Source: Flavobacteriales bacterium CG_4_9_14_3_um_filter_40_17 (GTDB lineage: Bacteria; Bacteroidota; Bacteroidia; Flavobacteriales; Flavobacteriaceae). Taken from it: 64,000 nucleotides of DNA. The DNA lies in contig PFUR01000058.1 in the NCBI GenBank assembly GCA_002790195.1, forward strand, positions 1 to 64,000, given 5' to 3'. The notes beneath the pieces are model-generated. The model saw only the letters and a program-made list of their open reading frames with translations, was not told where the DNA came from and did not search any database. Position 1 is the first letter of the stretch. Each line of letters begins with the position of its first letter. Shown here piece after piece: positions 16,764-26,138 of this stretch. A program made the position numbers and the translations under genes.

Positions 16764-17810
16764 ATGGCAAAATTAAATTTTGGCGGTGTAGAAGAAAATG
16801 TAGTAACCCGCGAAGAATTTCCACTTTCTAAAGCCCGTGAAATTCTCAAAAACGAAGTAGTAGCCGTGATTGGTTACGGCGTGCAGGGCCCCGGCCAATC
16901 GCTCAATCTAAAAGATAATGGCATCAACGTGATAGTCGGACAAAGAAAAGGCTCCAAAACTTGGGATAAAGCAGTTGCTGACGGCTGGGTGCCGGGTAAA
17001 ACGCTTTTTGAGATTGAAGAAGCTGCACAAAAAGCAACTATTATTCAATATTTGCTATCCGATGCCGGTCAGATTGCCACTTGGCCAATCATTCAAAAAC
17101 ATTTAACCGCCGGTAAAGCTTTGTATTTTTCGCATGGCTTCGGGATAACCTTCCATGACAAAACGGGCATAGTCCCGCCAAAAGATGTGGATGTCATCTT
17201 GGTTGCTCCCAAAGGCTCTGGTACTTCACTCAGAAGATTATTTGTAGCCGGAAAAGGCCTAAATTCGAGTTATGCCATCTATCAGGATGCTACCGGAAAA
17301 GCCAAAGACCGTGTGTTGGCACTCGGTATAGCGGTAGGATCCGGCTATTTGTTTGAAACCGATTTCAAAAAAGAAGTATATTCCGATTTGACCGGCGAAC
17401 GCGGGGTACTTATGGGAGCCTTGGCAGGAATCTTCGAGGCTCAATACAATGTGCTTCGCAAAAACGGGCACTCACCTTCAGAGGCTTTCAACGAAACCGT
17501 GGAAGAGTTGACCGAAAGTTTGATGCCTTTGGTAGCCGAAAACGGGATGGACTGGATGTATGCCAACACTTCGGTAACCGCACAACGAGGTGCGCTCGAC
17601 TGGAGGCATAAATTCAGAGCCGCGACTGAACCAGTTTTTGACGAACTCTACAAAAGCGTGTCTTCCGGAAAAGAAGCCGAACGAGTAATCACCACGGCAT
17701 CCAAACCTGATTATCGCGAAAAATTGGATGCAGAACTCAAAGAAATCAGAGAATCTGAACTTTGGCAAGCCGGCGCAACTGTTAGAAAACTAAGGCCTCA
17801 AAACAATTGA
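16764..17810 (+). CDS. ilvC: Ketol-acid reductoisomerase
   Basis: A 348-residue NADPH enzyme that isomerises and reduces acetolactate. The Rossmann loop is GYGVQGPGQS (37-46) rather than the GYGSQGHAHA of many class I enzymes, and the cofactor loop is GQRKGSKTWDK. The metal-binding aspartate and glutamate are in DLTGERGVLMG near residue 207. The APKGSGTSLRRLFV segment also differs from the usual APKGPGHLVR and resembles the plant-like form. This is a divergent subtype that I associate with Bacteroidota. ilvA overlaps its stop codon. Confidence 0.93.
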   Translation: MAKLNFGGVEENVVTREEFPLSKAREILKNEVVAVIGYGVQGPGQSLNLKDNGINVIVGQRKGSKTWDKAVADGWVPGKTLFEIEEAAQKATIIQYLLSDAGQIATWPIIQKHLTAGKALYFSHGFGITFHDKTGIVPPKDVDVILVAPKGSGTSLRRLFVAGKGLNSSYAIYQDATGKAKDRVLALGIAVGSGYLFETDFKKEVYSDLTGERGVLMGALAGIFEAQYNVLRKNGHSPSEAFNETVEELTESLMPLVAENGMDWMYANTSVTAQRGALDWRHKFRAATEPVFDELYKSVSSGKEAERVITTASKPDYREKLDAELKEIRESELWQAGATVRKLRPQNN

Positions 17811-19072
17811 AATCATTAGTGAATCAATATTTCCCGTCCCTTGAAAACGTAACGGAAGCAGCCAAAACGCTCAGGGGAGTTTCGCAAGAGACTCCTTTGA
17901 TGCTCAATTTGTATTTGTCCGAGAAGTTTGGATCCAACATCTTTCTCAAGCGTGAAGACCTTCAGGTAGTCCGTTCCTACAAAATCAGAGGAGCTTACAA
18001 CAAAATAAGTTCGTTGAATGAGGAAGAAAAAAAGCGTGGTGTTGTCTGTGCCAGTGCCGGAAACCACGCGCAAGGCGTAGCTTTTTCATGTTGCAAATTG
18101 GGAATCCACGGCCACATTTTTATGCCTACTACCACCCCCAAACAAAAAATCCAACAGGTAAAAATGTTTGGGAAAAATTTTGTGGAAGTAGTTTTGGAAG
18201 GCGATACCTATGATGATGCCTCCCACCTTGCCCATCTATTCTGTAGTGCGCAAAACAAAGTTTACGTCCACCCGTTTGACGATGAAAAAATCATAGAAGG
18301 CCAAGCAACGGTAGGTTTGGAAATTATAGCGCAAGCCCAACAACCGATTGATTACTTGTTTATTCCCATTGGTGGAGGCGGACTTGCCGCCGGCGTATCA
18401 ACCGTGTTTAAAAGGTTGTCCCCAAATACGAAAATAATCGGTGTAGAACCAGAAGGTGCCCCATCAATGAAAACCTCTCTAGACAATGGTCAGAACACTA
18501 CTTTGGAATGCATCGACAAGTTTGTGGATGGAGCCTCCGTCAAAAGAGTTGGAGACAAAACCTTTGCAATCTGCCGGGAAAACCTTGATGCAATGATTAC
18601 CGTACCGGAAGGTAAAGTCTGTAAAGTATTGCTCAATTTGTACAACAAAAGTGCGATGGTTGTTGAACCCGCGGGAGCTTTATCTGTAGCAGCATTGAAA
18701 TTATTCGAAAACGAAATCAAAGAGAAAAATATAGTATGCATATTAAGTGGTGGCAACAGCGACATTTCCCGTACGGAAGAAATTCGTGAACGTGCCCTGC
18801 TCTACTCCGGATTGAAACACTATTTTATCATTCGTTTTCCTCAACGTTCGGGTGCGCTGAAAGAATTTGTGGAAGATATCCTCGGTCCTGATGATGACAT
18901 CACCCATTTCGAATATACCAAAAAACACAACAGAGAAAAAGGACCCGCTTTGATTGGTATCGAAATCAAGCATAAATCTGATTTTGAACCCCTAATCAAG
19001 AGAATGAAAGACAAGGACTTCTTTGGTGAATACCTCAATGAAAAACCCGATTTGTTTCAGTTTTTGATTTAA
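17807..19072 (+). CDS. ilvA: Threonine ammonia-lyase (threonine dehydratase), biosynthetic
   Basis: A 421-residue PLP enzyme that makes 2-oxobutyrate from threonine for isoleucine. The start is TTG in the overlap TTGA with the ilvC stop, fixed by the lack of any other start before the conserved core and suggesting translational coupling. The PLP lysine is K59 in RSYKIRGAYN, and the phosphate-binding loop GGGGLAAG is near residue 190. The C-terminal portion (about 335-421) is a single ACT-like domain, the short form rather than the two-domain E. coli form. It ends the operon; no leu genes follow. Confidence 0.93.
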   Translation: MKSLVNQYFPSLENVTEAAKTLRGVSQETPLMLNLYLSEKFGSNIFLKREDLQVVRSYKIRGAYNKISSLNEEEKKRGVVCASAGNHAQGVAFSCCKLGIHGHIFMPTTTPKQKIQQVKMFGKNFVEVVLEGDTYDDASHLAHLFCSAQNKVYVHPFDDEKIIEGQATVGLEIIAQAQQPIDYLFIPIGGGGLAAGVSTVFKRLSPNTKIIGVEPEGAPSMKTSLDNGQNTTLECIDKFVDGASVKRVGDKTFAICRENLDAMITVPEGKVCKVLLNLYNKSAMVVEPAGALSVAALKLFENEIKEKNIVCILSGGNSDISRTEEIRERALLYSGLKHYFIIRFPQRSGALKEFVEDILGPDDDITHFEYTKKHNREKGPALIGIEIKHKSDFEPLIKRMKDKDFFGEYLNEKPDLFQFLI

Positions 19073-19293
19073 CGAAAGTTTATCGTTGCATACTTGAAAA
19101 TCATTTTATTTCTCGTCGAACAAGTTGGAATTATGCCACAATGAATTTTATAAAACAAACGCACTTCAATGTAAATTGATCTGTTTAAAATTATTCAAAA
19201 CTGTGTTTTATTTGCTCTTAAAAATTACCAAAAAGCCAAAACATTAATAAAAAACACAACCAATCCGGCTGATTCAAACCTAAAATTTAAAAT

Positions 19294-20907
19294 ATGCCTT
19301 TACGAGAACTCTTTAAAGACAAAACCATACCCGAAACTTTTCAGATTAAAAAACACCTCTGTCAAGATACCTACTTGATAAATGGTGAGTTGCGGCCATG
19401 GAAAGGTCTCACGACTGAAATTTATTCACCCATTTTGGTAGCCGAAGAAAATGGTGAATTCAAAAAAAAATTACTAGGAACCGTTCCTGAATTAGGACAA
19501 AAAGAGGCACTTGAAGCACTCGAAGCAGCCAAGAAAGCCTATAATTTAGGTAGAGGCTCATGGCCAACTATGCGAGTTTCTGATCGGATTGATTGTATGC
19601 TGCGTTTCGTAGAAATCATGAAAACCAAACGGGAAGAAGTAGTCAACTTACTTATGTGGGAAATCGGAAAACCATTAGGCGATTCCCGCAAAGAATTTGA
19701 CCGTACTATCCAATACATCTACGACACCATAGAAGAATATAAAGAAATTGACCGCAGTTCGGCACGTATTCAACTATCAGAAGGTGTCTATGCACAAATT
19801 CGACGCGGGCCTTTGGGAGTAGTTCTTTGTATGGGTCCTTACAATTACCCGCTCAACGAAACTTTTTGTTTGTTAATACCGGCCTTAATCATGGGCAATA
19901 CCGCCATCTTTAAACCTGCCAAGCACGGGATTTTACTGATGCATCCCTTGTTGGAAGCCTTTCAGGAAGCATTTCCGAAGGGTGTTGTCAACATCTTGTA
20001 TGGCCGTGGCAGGGTCGTTTCGACTCCTATCATGAAAACCGGCGATATCGATGTGCTGTCGCTCATCGGTACGAGTACAGCGGCCAATGCCCTTCAAAAC
20101 TTACATCCCAAACAAAACCGTTTGCGCTTGGTCTTGGGCTTGGAAGCCAAAAACCCCGCGATTGTTATGCCCGATGCCGATCTTGACTTAGCAGTAAGTG
20201 AATGTGTCTTGGGTAGTTTATCATTCAACGGGCAACGCTGTACGGCACTCAAACTACTTTTTGTACATGAAGCCGTCGTAGAAGAATTCAACAAGCGTTT
20301 TGTGGCAAAAATTGCGCAACTCAAATACGGCTTGCCTTGGGAAGAAGGTGTTGCGCTTACGCCGCTACCCGAACCCGGCAAACCCGAATACTGTCAGGCG
20401 TTGATTGCCGATGCAGTCGCAAAAGGGGCAAAAATAATCAACGAAAACGGTGGCACAAGAAACGAAACTTTTATGTTTCCAGCAGTTTTGTACCCGGTAA
20501 ACAATGCAATGAACATCTACAAGGAAGAACAATTTGGTCCGGTAGTGCCCGTGATTCCCTTCAAAGATATCGAAGAACCGATTCGTGCCATTTCCGAATC
20601 CAATTACGGACAACAAGTAAGTTTGTTTAGTACCAACCCGGAGATTTTAGCACAGCTAATTGATCCGCTGGTCAACCAAGTGTGCCGGGTGAACATCAAC
20701 AGCCAATGCCAACGCGGGCCTGATGTATATCCTTTTGTAGGCAGGAAAGATTCAGCGGTAAGCACACTCAGTGTGAACGATGCCTTGCGTTCTTTTTCGA
20801 TTCGAACATTGGTGGCAGCAAAGGACAATTCTTTAAACAAGGAGATACTCAATGAGTTATTGGACAAACAAACATCCAATTTTTTAAACACTCATTATAT
20901 CCTGTGA
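19294..20907 (+). CDS. gapN: NADP-dependent (non-phosphorylating) glyceraldehyde-3-phosphate dehydrogenase
   Basis: A 537-residue aldehyde dehydrogenase superfamily protein. The nucleophilic cysteine is C316 in [10 protein letters not shown] and the general-base glutamate is E284 in [11 protein letters not shown], an unusual version of the common ELGGK motif. [11 protein letters not shown] and the C-terminal [15 protein letters not shown] resemble the GapN branch. GapN oxidises glyceraldehyde-3-phosphate directly to 3-phosphoglycerate with NADP, giving NADPH at the expense of ATP. Other ALDH substrates are possible; the name rests on overall resemblance. It stands alone, 221 bases after ilvA. 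Confidence 0.82.
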   Translation: MPLRELFKDKTIPETFQIKKHLCQDTYLINGELRPWKGLTTEIYSPILVAEENGEFKKKLLGTVPELGQKEALEALEAAKKAYNLGRGSWPTMRVSDRIDCMLRFVEIMKTKREEVVNLLMWEIGKPLGDSRKEFDRTIQYIYDTIEEYKEIDRSSARIQLSEGVYAQIRRGPLGVVLCMGPYNYPLNETFCLLIPALIMGNTAIFKPAKHGILLMHPLLEAFQEAFPKGVVNILYGRGRVVSTPIMKTGDIDVLSLIGTSTAANALQNLHPKQNRLRLVLGLEAKNPAIVMPDADLDLAVSECVLGSLSFNGQRCTALKLLFVHEAVVEEFNKRFVAKIAQLKYGLPWEEGVALTPLPEPGKPEYCQALIADAVAKGAKIINENGGTRNETFMFPAVLYPVNNAMNIYKEEQFGPVVPVIPFKDIEEPIRAISESNYGQQVSLFSTNPEILAQLIDPLVNQVCRVNINSQCQRGPDVYPFVGRKDSAVSTLSVNDALRSFSIRTLVAAKDNSLNKEILNELLDKQTSNFLNTHYIL

Positions 20908-21351
20908 TTTATAATTAGTGCATATCAAAGGTTGGAAAATGTCTCATAATCGAATCCTTTTTGTCTGATAAAAAACAAAAACTATTAGGTGAATCCTCGT
21001 ATTCTCGTGATTTATACACCAAATCACCTCGATGGATTTGCCTTTTTGATGATTAATTTTTCTCTAAAAATCACTGAACCGACCATTTTAAAACTATTCC
21101 CGTCAAGGGTGAAATATCAACCCAACAAAGATTTTTATTGAGTTGAAAATACTTGGGGGCGGCCTTATTTTAGTGTGAGCAAATGCAATCAGTCCTTTGA
21201 TGGCTTCTTTCAATTTCAAGAGGCAAAAGAAAATTGTTCAACTGTCTGTTTTATCCAAATTAACGACTAAAAATTTAATTTCTTTATCGAGCATTGTAAT
21301 TTCTATTTTTTTTATAAATTTAGAACTGCGAAGCTCCAAAAACAAAAAGCT
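20908..21351. other. 444-base intergenic stretch without a recognisable gene
   Basis: I see no convincing gene. It contains a small stem-loop, GTGATTT/AAATCAC with a 7-base loop, at 21007-21027, and a likely promoter near 21294-21322 for the next gene. A minus-strand open stretch around 21120-21240 has no start codon and no recognisable similarity. Confidence 0.6.
21294..21322 (+). promoter_or_regulatory. Candidate flavobacterial promoter before the carboxypeptidase-regulatory-domain gene
   Basis: TTG at 21294-21296 and TAAATTTA at 21315-21322 are separated by 18 bases, close to the TTG-N17-23-TAnnTTTG arrangement. The -7 box ends 29 bases before the ATG at 21352. Confidence 0.45.
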
Positions 21352-22143
21352 ATGAAACCACTGACGTTATTGATTGCCCTATTTTTCTCCCTGTTTGTGC
21401 TTGGGCAAAAAAGCAATCGCGTACTCATCGCCGGTAATGTTGAAAACAAAGAAAATGAAGTAGAAGGAATTTCTATTTTTAACGAATCTTCCGGCTTAGG
21501 AGCCATCACCAATGAAGAAGGGAAATTCACCATTGATGTTCAAGAAAATGATATCTTACTGTTCTCCGCTGTTCAGTTTCAAAAATTTAAAGTAGTCATT
21601 GACAGAGGAATCATCAAAGAAAAAAAAATGCGTGTGTTTATGAATGAAGTTGTGACCATACTTGAAGAAGTTATTGTCAGGCCTTATGACCTCACTGGAA
21701 ATGTCAGAGTTGATGTGGCTCGAATCAAAGTACAGCTACCAAAAATAGACCCAAATAAAGCAAGTGAAAAAACCTATGTAGCCTTCGACTTTAAGCCTGA
21801 CTTTTTATCGCCCGTAGTCAATACAGCTACCGATGTACCAAATTATTCGAATGGAATAGACATGGCAAACATTTTTCGAATGGTCTTTCTCAAACGCAAA
21901 GATGACAAAAAAAACCAACCCAAAACGATTGACACAGAAATCCGAAAAATTTACAGCAACGAATTTTTTCAACAAAATTTAGATATCCCTGAAGAAGAAA
22001 TCACGCCATTTATTTCCTATTGTGAAAATCAAGGATTGACCTATGACTTGATTGAAGATAAAAACCAACTCAAACTTATTGACTTTTTATTAGTCAAATG
22101 TGCCAATTATAAGGCTGAAATACATACGGAAAAGAAAGAATAA
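21352..22143 (+). CDS. Exported protein with carboxypeptidase-like regulatory domain
   Basis: A 263-residue protein with a signal peptide (MKPLTLLIALFFSLFVLGQ). Residues 25-100 form a CarboxypepD_reg-like beta-sandwich (AGNVENKENEVEGISIFNESSGLGAITNEEGKFTI split over its strands), the module often found at the N-terminus of TonB-dependent transporters. Here it is followed by about 160 residues of unassigned sequence instead of a plug and barrel. Its function is unknown and it is probably periplasmic. It converges on the TlpA-like gene with one base between stops. Confidence 0.7.
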   Translation: MKPLTLLIALFFSLFVLGQKSNRVLIAGNVENKENEVEGISIFNESSGLGAITNEEGKFTIDVQENDILLFSAVQFQKFKVVIDRGIIKEKKMRVFMNEVVTILEEVIVRPYDLTGNVRVDVARIKVQLPKIDPNKASEKTYVAFDFKPDFLSPVVNTATDVPNYSNGIDMANIFRMVFLKRKDDKKNQPKTIDTEIRKIYSNEFFQQNLDIPEEEITPFISYCENQGLTYDLIEDKNQLKLIDFLLVKCANYKAEIHTEKKE

Positions 22144-22154
22144 TTTATTCTTTC
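22134..22154. terminator. Palindrome covering both stop codons of convergent genes
   Basis: GAAAGAATAA (22134-22143) and TTATTCTTTC (22145-22154) are perfect inverted arms with one base between. The plus-strand stop TAA (22141-22143) and the minus-strand stop (22145-22147) both lie in the stem. It can act in both directions; the arms are AT-rich and no separate T-run follows, so efficiency is uncertain. Confidence 0.45.
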
Positions 22155-22711
22155 AAAGCCAATAATTCATCCAACATTTTCCGGGTATTTTCACTATTCC
22201 AATCGGCTGATCCGGTTTTTTTGATAACAATCCAGCCCTTTTTATCAATCAGATATGTTGTTGGAAGTGAGTTGGTTTCCAACAATTTTGGAGGAGGGCT
22301 GACCGGCCTTGTTGAAGTAAGTTCATATCCTTTTTTGTTTAAAAAGGCCCGGGTTATTGAAGCATCTTCATTGGAGATAAACAAAAAAATGACTTTGTCT
22401 TTATAATCTTTGTACAATCCATCCAAATAATGCATTTCGGCGATGCACGGCGGACACCAAGTTGCCCAGTAGTTTATCAGTATAACCTTTCCTTTGGCCT
22501 GTTTCAAATCAAATCTTTGCCCATCTTGCCCGACAAGTTGCCAGTTGTAATCAGTTAGGGCTTCGCGTTTGGAAGCCTGAATCTCACTCGGGCTAAAAGC
22601 AATCAACCGATTGAACTGAACTTTTAAAAATGTCCCAATCGGTGTGAATACAAAAATCAGGATTATTCCCAGAAAAATCAAGTCGGAACGATTGGGTTTG
22701 GGTATTTTCAT
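22145..22711 (-). CDS. TlpA-like thioredoxin-fold protein, membrane anchored
   Basis: A 188-residue protein with one N-terminal transmembrane segment (DLIFLGIILIFVFTPIGTFL, 10-29) and a thioredoxin-like domain facing the periplasm. The redox motif is WCPPC with C86 and C89, preceded by GKVILINYWAT, typical of TlpA/ResA family reductases. The cis-proline segment SLPTTYLID is present near 150. Such proteins reduce disulfides in cytochrome c maturation or in other exported proteins; the partner here is unknown. Its end converges with the preceding plus-strand gene. Confidence 0.85.
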   Translation of the reverse strand: MKIPKPNRSDLIFLGIILIFVFTPIGTFLKVQFNRLIAFSPSEIQASKREALTDYNWQLVGQDGQRFDLKQAKGKVILINYWATWCPPCIAEMHYLDGLYKDYKDKVIFLFISNEDASITRAFLNKKGYELTSTRPVSPPPKLLETNSLPTTYLIDKKGWIVIKKTGSADWNSENTRKMLDELLALKE

Positions 22712-22721
22712 TTTATTTAAT

Positions 22722-22754
22722 TTAAAAAAAAAGCTGCCTTAGAAGACAGCTTTA
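22722..22754 (-). terminator. Intrinsic terminator of the aconitase gene
   Basis: On the minus strand, AAAGCTG and CAGCTTT arms (22747-22753 and 22730-22736) with an inner AAG/CTT pairing are followed by a T-run (22724-22731 as A's on the plus strand). It lies 17 bases after the aconitase stop, a standard Rho-independent layout. Confidence 0.8.
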
Positions 22755-22770
22755 TGTAAATCCAAGTATC

Positions 22771-25035
22771 TTATTGATTCTGAGCTTTGATTAAATTGAG
22801 TGCCGATCCGGCTCTAAACCAGCCTATTTGTCCGGCGTTGTATGAATGATTGACAGAAATCACCTCTTTGGAGCCATCGGCGTGCACAAGCTCGATGCTT
22901 AGGGGCTTATCCGGTGCAATTTGTTTTAAATCCAAGAAATTGATGGTGTCATCTTCCTTAAATTTGTCGTAATCGCTTTCGTTTTTGAAAGTCAGAGCCA
23001 ACACACCTTGTTTTTTCAAATTGGTTTCATGTATTCTGGCAAACGATTTCACCAAAACTACTTTCACACCCAAATGCCTCGGTTCCATGGCGGCATGTTC
23101 TCTTGAAGAACCTTCTCCGTAGTTGTGATCCCCTACTACGATGGTTCCGACATTTGCTTTCTTGTAGGCACGTTGCGTATCGGGCACACTACCGTATCCA
23201 CCAGTTAATTGGTTTTTGACAAGGTTAGTTTTCTGGTTGAATGCATTGACAGCACCAATCAGCATGTTGTTGGAAATATTATCCAAATGGCCTCTAAAAC
23301 GAAGCCATGGCCCTGCCATCGAAATATGGTCGGTGGTACATTTGCCATAAGCTTTAATTAGTAATTTCAATCCTGTAAAATTTTTGCTATCCCAAGGATT
23401 GAAAGGTTCTAAAAGTTGCAAACGCTCAGAAGTAGGGCTTACTTTTATCTCGACAAAACTGCCGTCTTCCACCGGCGCAATAAAACCGGGATCTTTTACG
23501 TCAAATCCTTTTGGTGGTAGTTCCCAACCGGTCGGTTCATCGAGTCTCACTTCTTGTCCATCTTCATTGATGAGCGTGTCTGTCATTGGGTTGAAGCTTA
23601 AATTTCCGGCAATTGCAAGGGCTGTGACAATTTCAGGTGACCCAACAAAGGCCAAGGTATTGGGATTGCCGTCTGCCCTTTTAGAAAAGTTTCGGTTAAA
23701 TGAATGAACGATGGTATTCCGCTCTTGTTTTTCTGCACCTTCTCTGTCCCACATCCCGATACAAGGGCCGCAAGCATTGGCGAAAACGGTAGCGCCAATT
23801 TTGTTAAATGTATCGATAAACCCATCTCTTTCAATGGTATAACGGACTTGTTCGGAGCCGGGTGTGATGGTAAACTTCGATTTTATTTTTAGTTTTTTAT
23901 CCGTTACTTGCTTGGCTAATGAGGCCGCTCTCGAGATATCTTCATAAGAAGAATTTGTGCAAGACCCTATCAAACCAAACTCAACTTTCAACGGCCAATC
24001 GTTTTTTAACGCTTCTTCTTTCATTTTAGAAATAGGCGTAGCCAAATCCGGCGTAAAAGGTCCATTGAGGTAAGGTTCTAGTTCCGAAAGATTGATTTCG
24101 ATGATTTGGTCAAAATATTTTTCAGGTTGCGCATACACTTCGGCATCTGCGGTTAGGTAATCTTTGATTTCATTAGCCGCATCGGCCACATCGGCTCTTT
24201 TAGTTGATCGAAGGTAACGATCCATCGAATCGTCATACCCGAAGGTAGAAGTTGTTGCCCCGATTTCAGCTCCCATGTTGCAAATAGTCCCTTTCCCTGT
24301 GCAGGAAATTGACTTTGCTCCTTCGCCAAAGTATTCAACAATGGCTCCGGTTCCTCCTTTTACGGTCAAAATTCCGGCTACTTTTAAAATGATATCTTTG
24401 GGGGTTGCCCATCCGGAAAGTTTTCCGGTGAGTTTTACGCCAATTAATTTAGGAAATTTAAGTTCCCAAGCCATACCGGACATCACATCAACCGCGTCGG
24501 CGCCGCCAACTCCAATGGCGAGCATGCCCAATCCACCGGCATTTACAGTATGTGAATCAGTCCCAATCATCATCCCGCCCGGGAAGGCATAGTTTTCTAA
24601 AACTACTTGGTGGATAATTCCCGCTCCAGGACCCCAAAATCCAATGCCGTATTTTTTGGAAACGGATTCGAGGAAGTCAAATACTTCGCTGCTCGAATTT
24701 TTGGCTGTTTTCAAATCGGTTGCAGCATCTATTTTGGCTTGAATCAAGTGGTCACAATGAACGGTTGTGGGAACTGCCACTTTTGGCTTTCCGGCGTGCA
24801 TAAACTGAAGCAAGGCCATTTGAGCAGTCGCATCTTGACAAGCAATGCGGTCTGGTGCGAAGTCCACGTAATCTTTTCCTCTGCCATAGGCTTTTTCAGC
24901 AGGATTGTCCCAAAGATGCGCGTATAATATTTTTTCTGATAGTGTCAAAGGACGACCTACCAATTTTCGTGCGTGGTCAACGCGTTCAGTCATGCGGGCA
25001 TATACGCCTTTAATCATGTCTATGTCAAATGCCAT
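22771..25035 (-). CDS. acn: Aconitate hydratase, mitochondrial type
   Basis: A 754-residue TCA-cycle enzyme that interconverts citrate and isocitrate through aconitate. The iron-sulfur cysteines are in [14 protein letters not shown] and [11 protein letters not shown]. The swivel domain carries [22 protein letters not shown]. The length and start ([15 protein letters not shown]) match the mitochondrial-type aconitase found in many Bacteroidota, not the roughly 890-residue AcnA or AcnB of enterobacteria. A clear terminator follows. The upstream MoxR gene is 146 bases away, so it probably has its own promoter. Confidence 0.95.
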   Translation of the reverse strand: MAFDIDMIKGVYARMTERVDHARKLVGRPLTLSEKILYAHLWDNPAEKAYGRGKDYVDFAPDRIACQDATAQMALLQFMHAGKPKVAVPTTVHCDHLIQAKIDAATDLKTAKNSSSEVFDFLESVSKKYGIGFWGPGAGIIHQVVLENYAFPGGMMIGTDSHTVNAGGLGMLAIGVGGADAVDVMSGMAWELKFPKLIGVKLTGKLSGWATPKDIILKVAGILTVKGGTGAIVEYFGEGAKSISCTGKGTICNMGAEIGATTSTFGYDDSMDRYLRSTKRADVADAANEIKDYLTADAEVYAQPEKYFDQIIEINLSELEPYLNGPFTPDLATPISKMKEEALKNDWPLKVEFGLIGSCTNSSYEDISRAASLAKQVTDKKLKIKSKFTITPGSEQVRYTIERDGFIDTFNKIGATVFANACGPCIGMWDREGAEKQERNTIVHSFNRNFSKRADGNPNTLAFVGSPEIVTALAIAGNLSFNPMTDTLINEDGQEVRLDEPTGWELPPKGFDVKDPGFIAPVEDGSFVEIKVSPTSERLQLLEPFNPWDSKNFTGLKLLIKAYGKCTTDHISMAGPWLRFRGHLDNISNNMLIGAVNAFNQKTNLVKNQLTGGYGSVPDTQRAYKKANVGTIVVGDHNYGEGSSREHAAMEPRHLGVKVVLVKSFARIHETNLKKQGVLALTFKNESDYDKFKEDDTINFLDLKQIAPDKPLSIELVHADGSKEVISVNHSYNAGQIGWFRAGSALNLIKAQNQ

Positions 25036-25181
25036 GGAAATGTGGTTTTTAGGTTTATTAAGATTAAGAAGTATGGAGTGCTAAGGTACAAAATAAATAA
25101 GTTAGATAAAAACAACCGGGCGACACCTTAGTAGTTTTTTTAAAAGTATAATTACAGCATCTGCCAAATAATATCTGAAAA

Positions 25182-26135
25182 TCACAACAGTTGTTGTATG
25201 ATGGCTGATTCTGTAATTCCTTCGGCGTCGGCCTTGTAGTTTTTAATTATGCGATGCCTCAAGATCCCCTCTGCAACTGCCTTTACATCTTCAATATCAG
25301 GAGAAAATTTACCCTTAGTGGCTGCATGGGTTTTTGCACCCAAAATCAAGTTTTGTGAAGCCCGCGGGCCTGCTCCCCAATCAATGTATTTTTTAACTAT
25401 CTCTGCGGCTAGAGGCTCGTTTGGGCGTGTCTTGCTCACTAAACCGACCGCATAATTGATGACATTGTCAGCTACGGGGATTCTGCGAATCAAATGTTGG
25501 TATTGGAGAATTTCATCAGCTGTGAAAAGCGACTGGATGGTTTGTGAAACTTCGGCAGTCGTATTTTTAACTACTTGTACTTCTTCTTCAAAACTCGGAT
25601 ATTTCAATTCGATAGCAAACATAAAGCGATCCAATTGCGCTTCCGGCAAGGGATAAGTTCCCTCCTGCTCAATCGGGTTTTGTGTTGCCAACACAAAATA
25701 AGGTTTTCCCAATGGATAGGTATGCCCGGCAACCGTCACGGATCTTTCTTGCATTGCTTCAAGCAAAGCTGCCTGTGTTTTGGGCGGTGTACGGTTGATT
25801 TCATCTGCCAAAATGATATTGGCAAAAACGGGGCCTTTGATGAATTTAAACTTGCGGTTTTCGTCTAAGATTTCGCTTCCCAATATATCTGAGGGCATCA
25901 AATCGGGTGTGAATTGAATCCGTTTGAAATCGAGTCCCAATGCATCAGCCAAGGTACGAACCATGAGTGTTTTGGCCAACCCGGGAACACCAATCAGCAG
26001 GGCGTGGCCTCCGGAGAAAACGGCGTTTAAAAGTAAATTAACCACTTCGCTTTGCCCTACTATTTTCTTAGAAATTTCTTGCAGCAGCAACTCGTGTTTG
26101 GCAACTAATTTTTTGATAGCGTCAACGTCAGACAT
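25182..26135 (-). CDS. MoxR family AAA+ ATPase
   Basis: A 317-residue MoxR-type ATPase. Walker A is GVPGLAKT (49-56), Walker B is IILADEINRTPPKTQAALLEA with the MoxR-specific helix insert, and sensor 1 is VLATQNPIEQEGTYPLPEAQ. MoxR proteins act as chaperones for complexes with von Willebrand A domains, often with DUF58 and BatA-like partners. None of those lie in this window. Instead it ends a tight operon with SurA-type periplasmic chaperones, 3 bases after surA, suggesting a link to envelope protein maturation that is inference. Confidence 0.92.
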   Translation of the reverse strand: MSDVDAIKKLVAKHELLLQEISKKIVGQSEVVNLLLNAVFSGGHALLIGVPGLAKTLMVRTLADALGLDFKRIQFTPDLMPSDILGSEILDENRKFKFIKGPVFANIILADEINRTPPKTQAALLEAMQERSVTVAGHTYPLGKPYFVLATQNPIEQEGTYPLPEAQLDRFMFAIELKYPSFEEEVQVVKNTTAEVSQTIQSLFTADEILQYQHLIRRIPVADNVINYAVGLVSKTRPNEPLAAEIVKKYIDWGAGPRASQNLILGAKTHAATKGKFSPDIEDVKAVAEGILRHRIIKNYKADAEGITESAIIQQLL

Positions 26136-26138
26136 AGT

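Noticed and set aside
21120-21245. Minus-strand open stretch as a small gene or decayed transposase
   Set aside because: No start codon, about 40-50 codons, and no similarity that I can defend.
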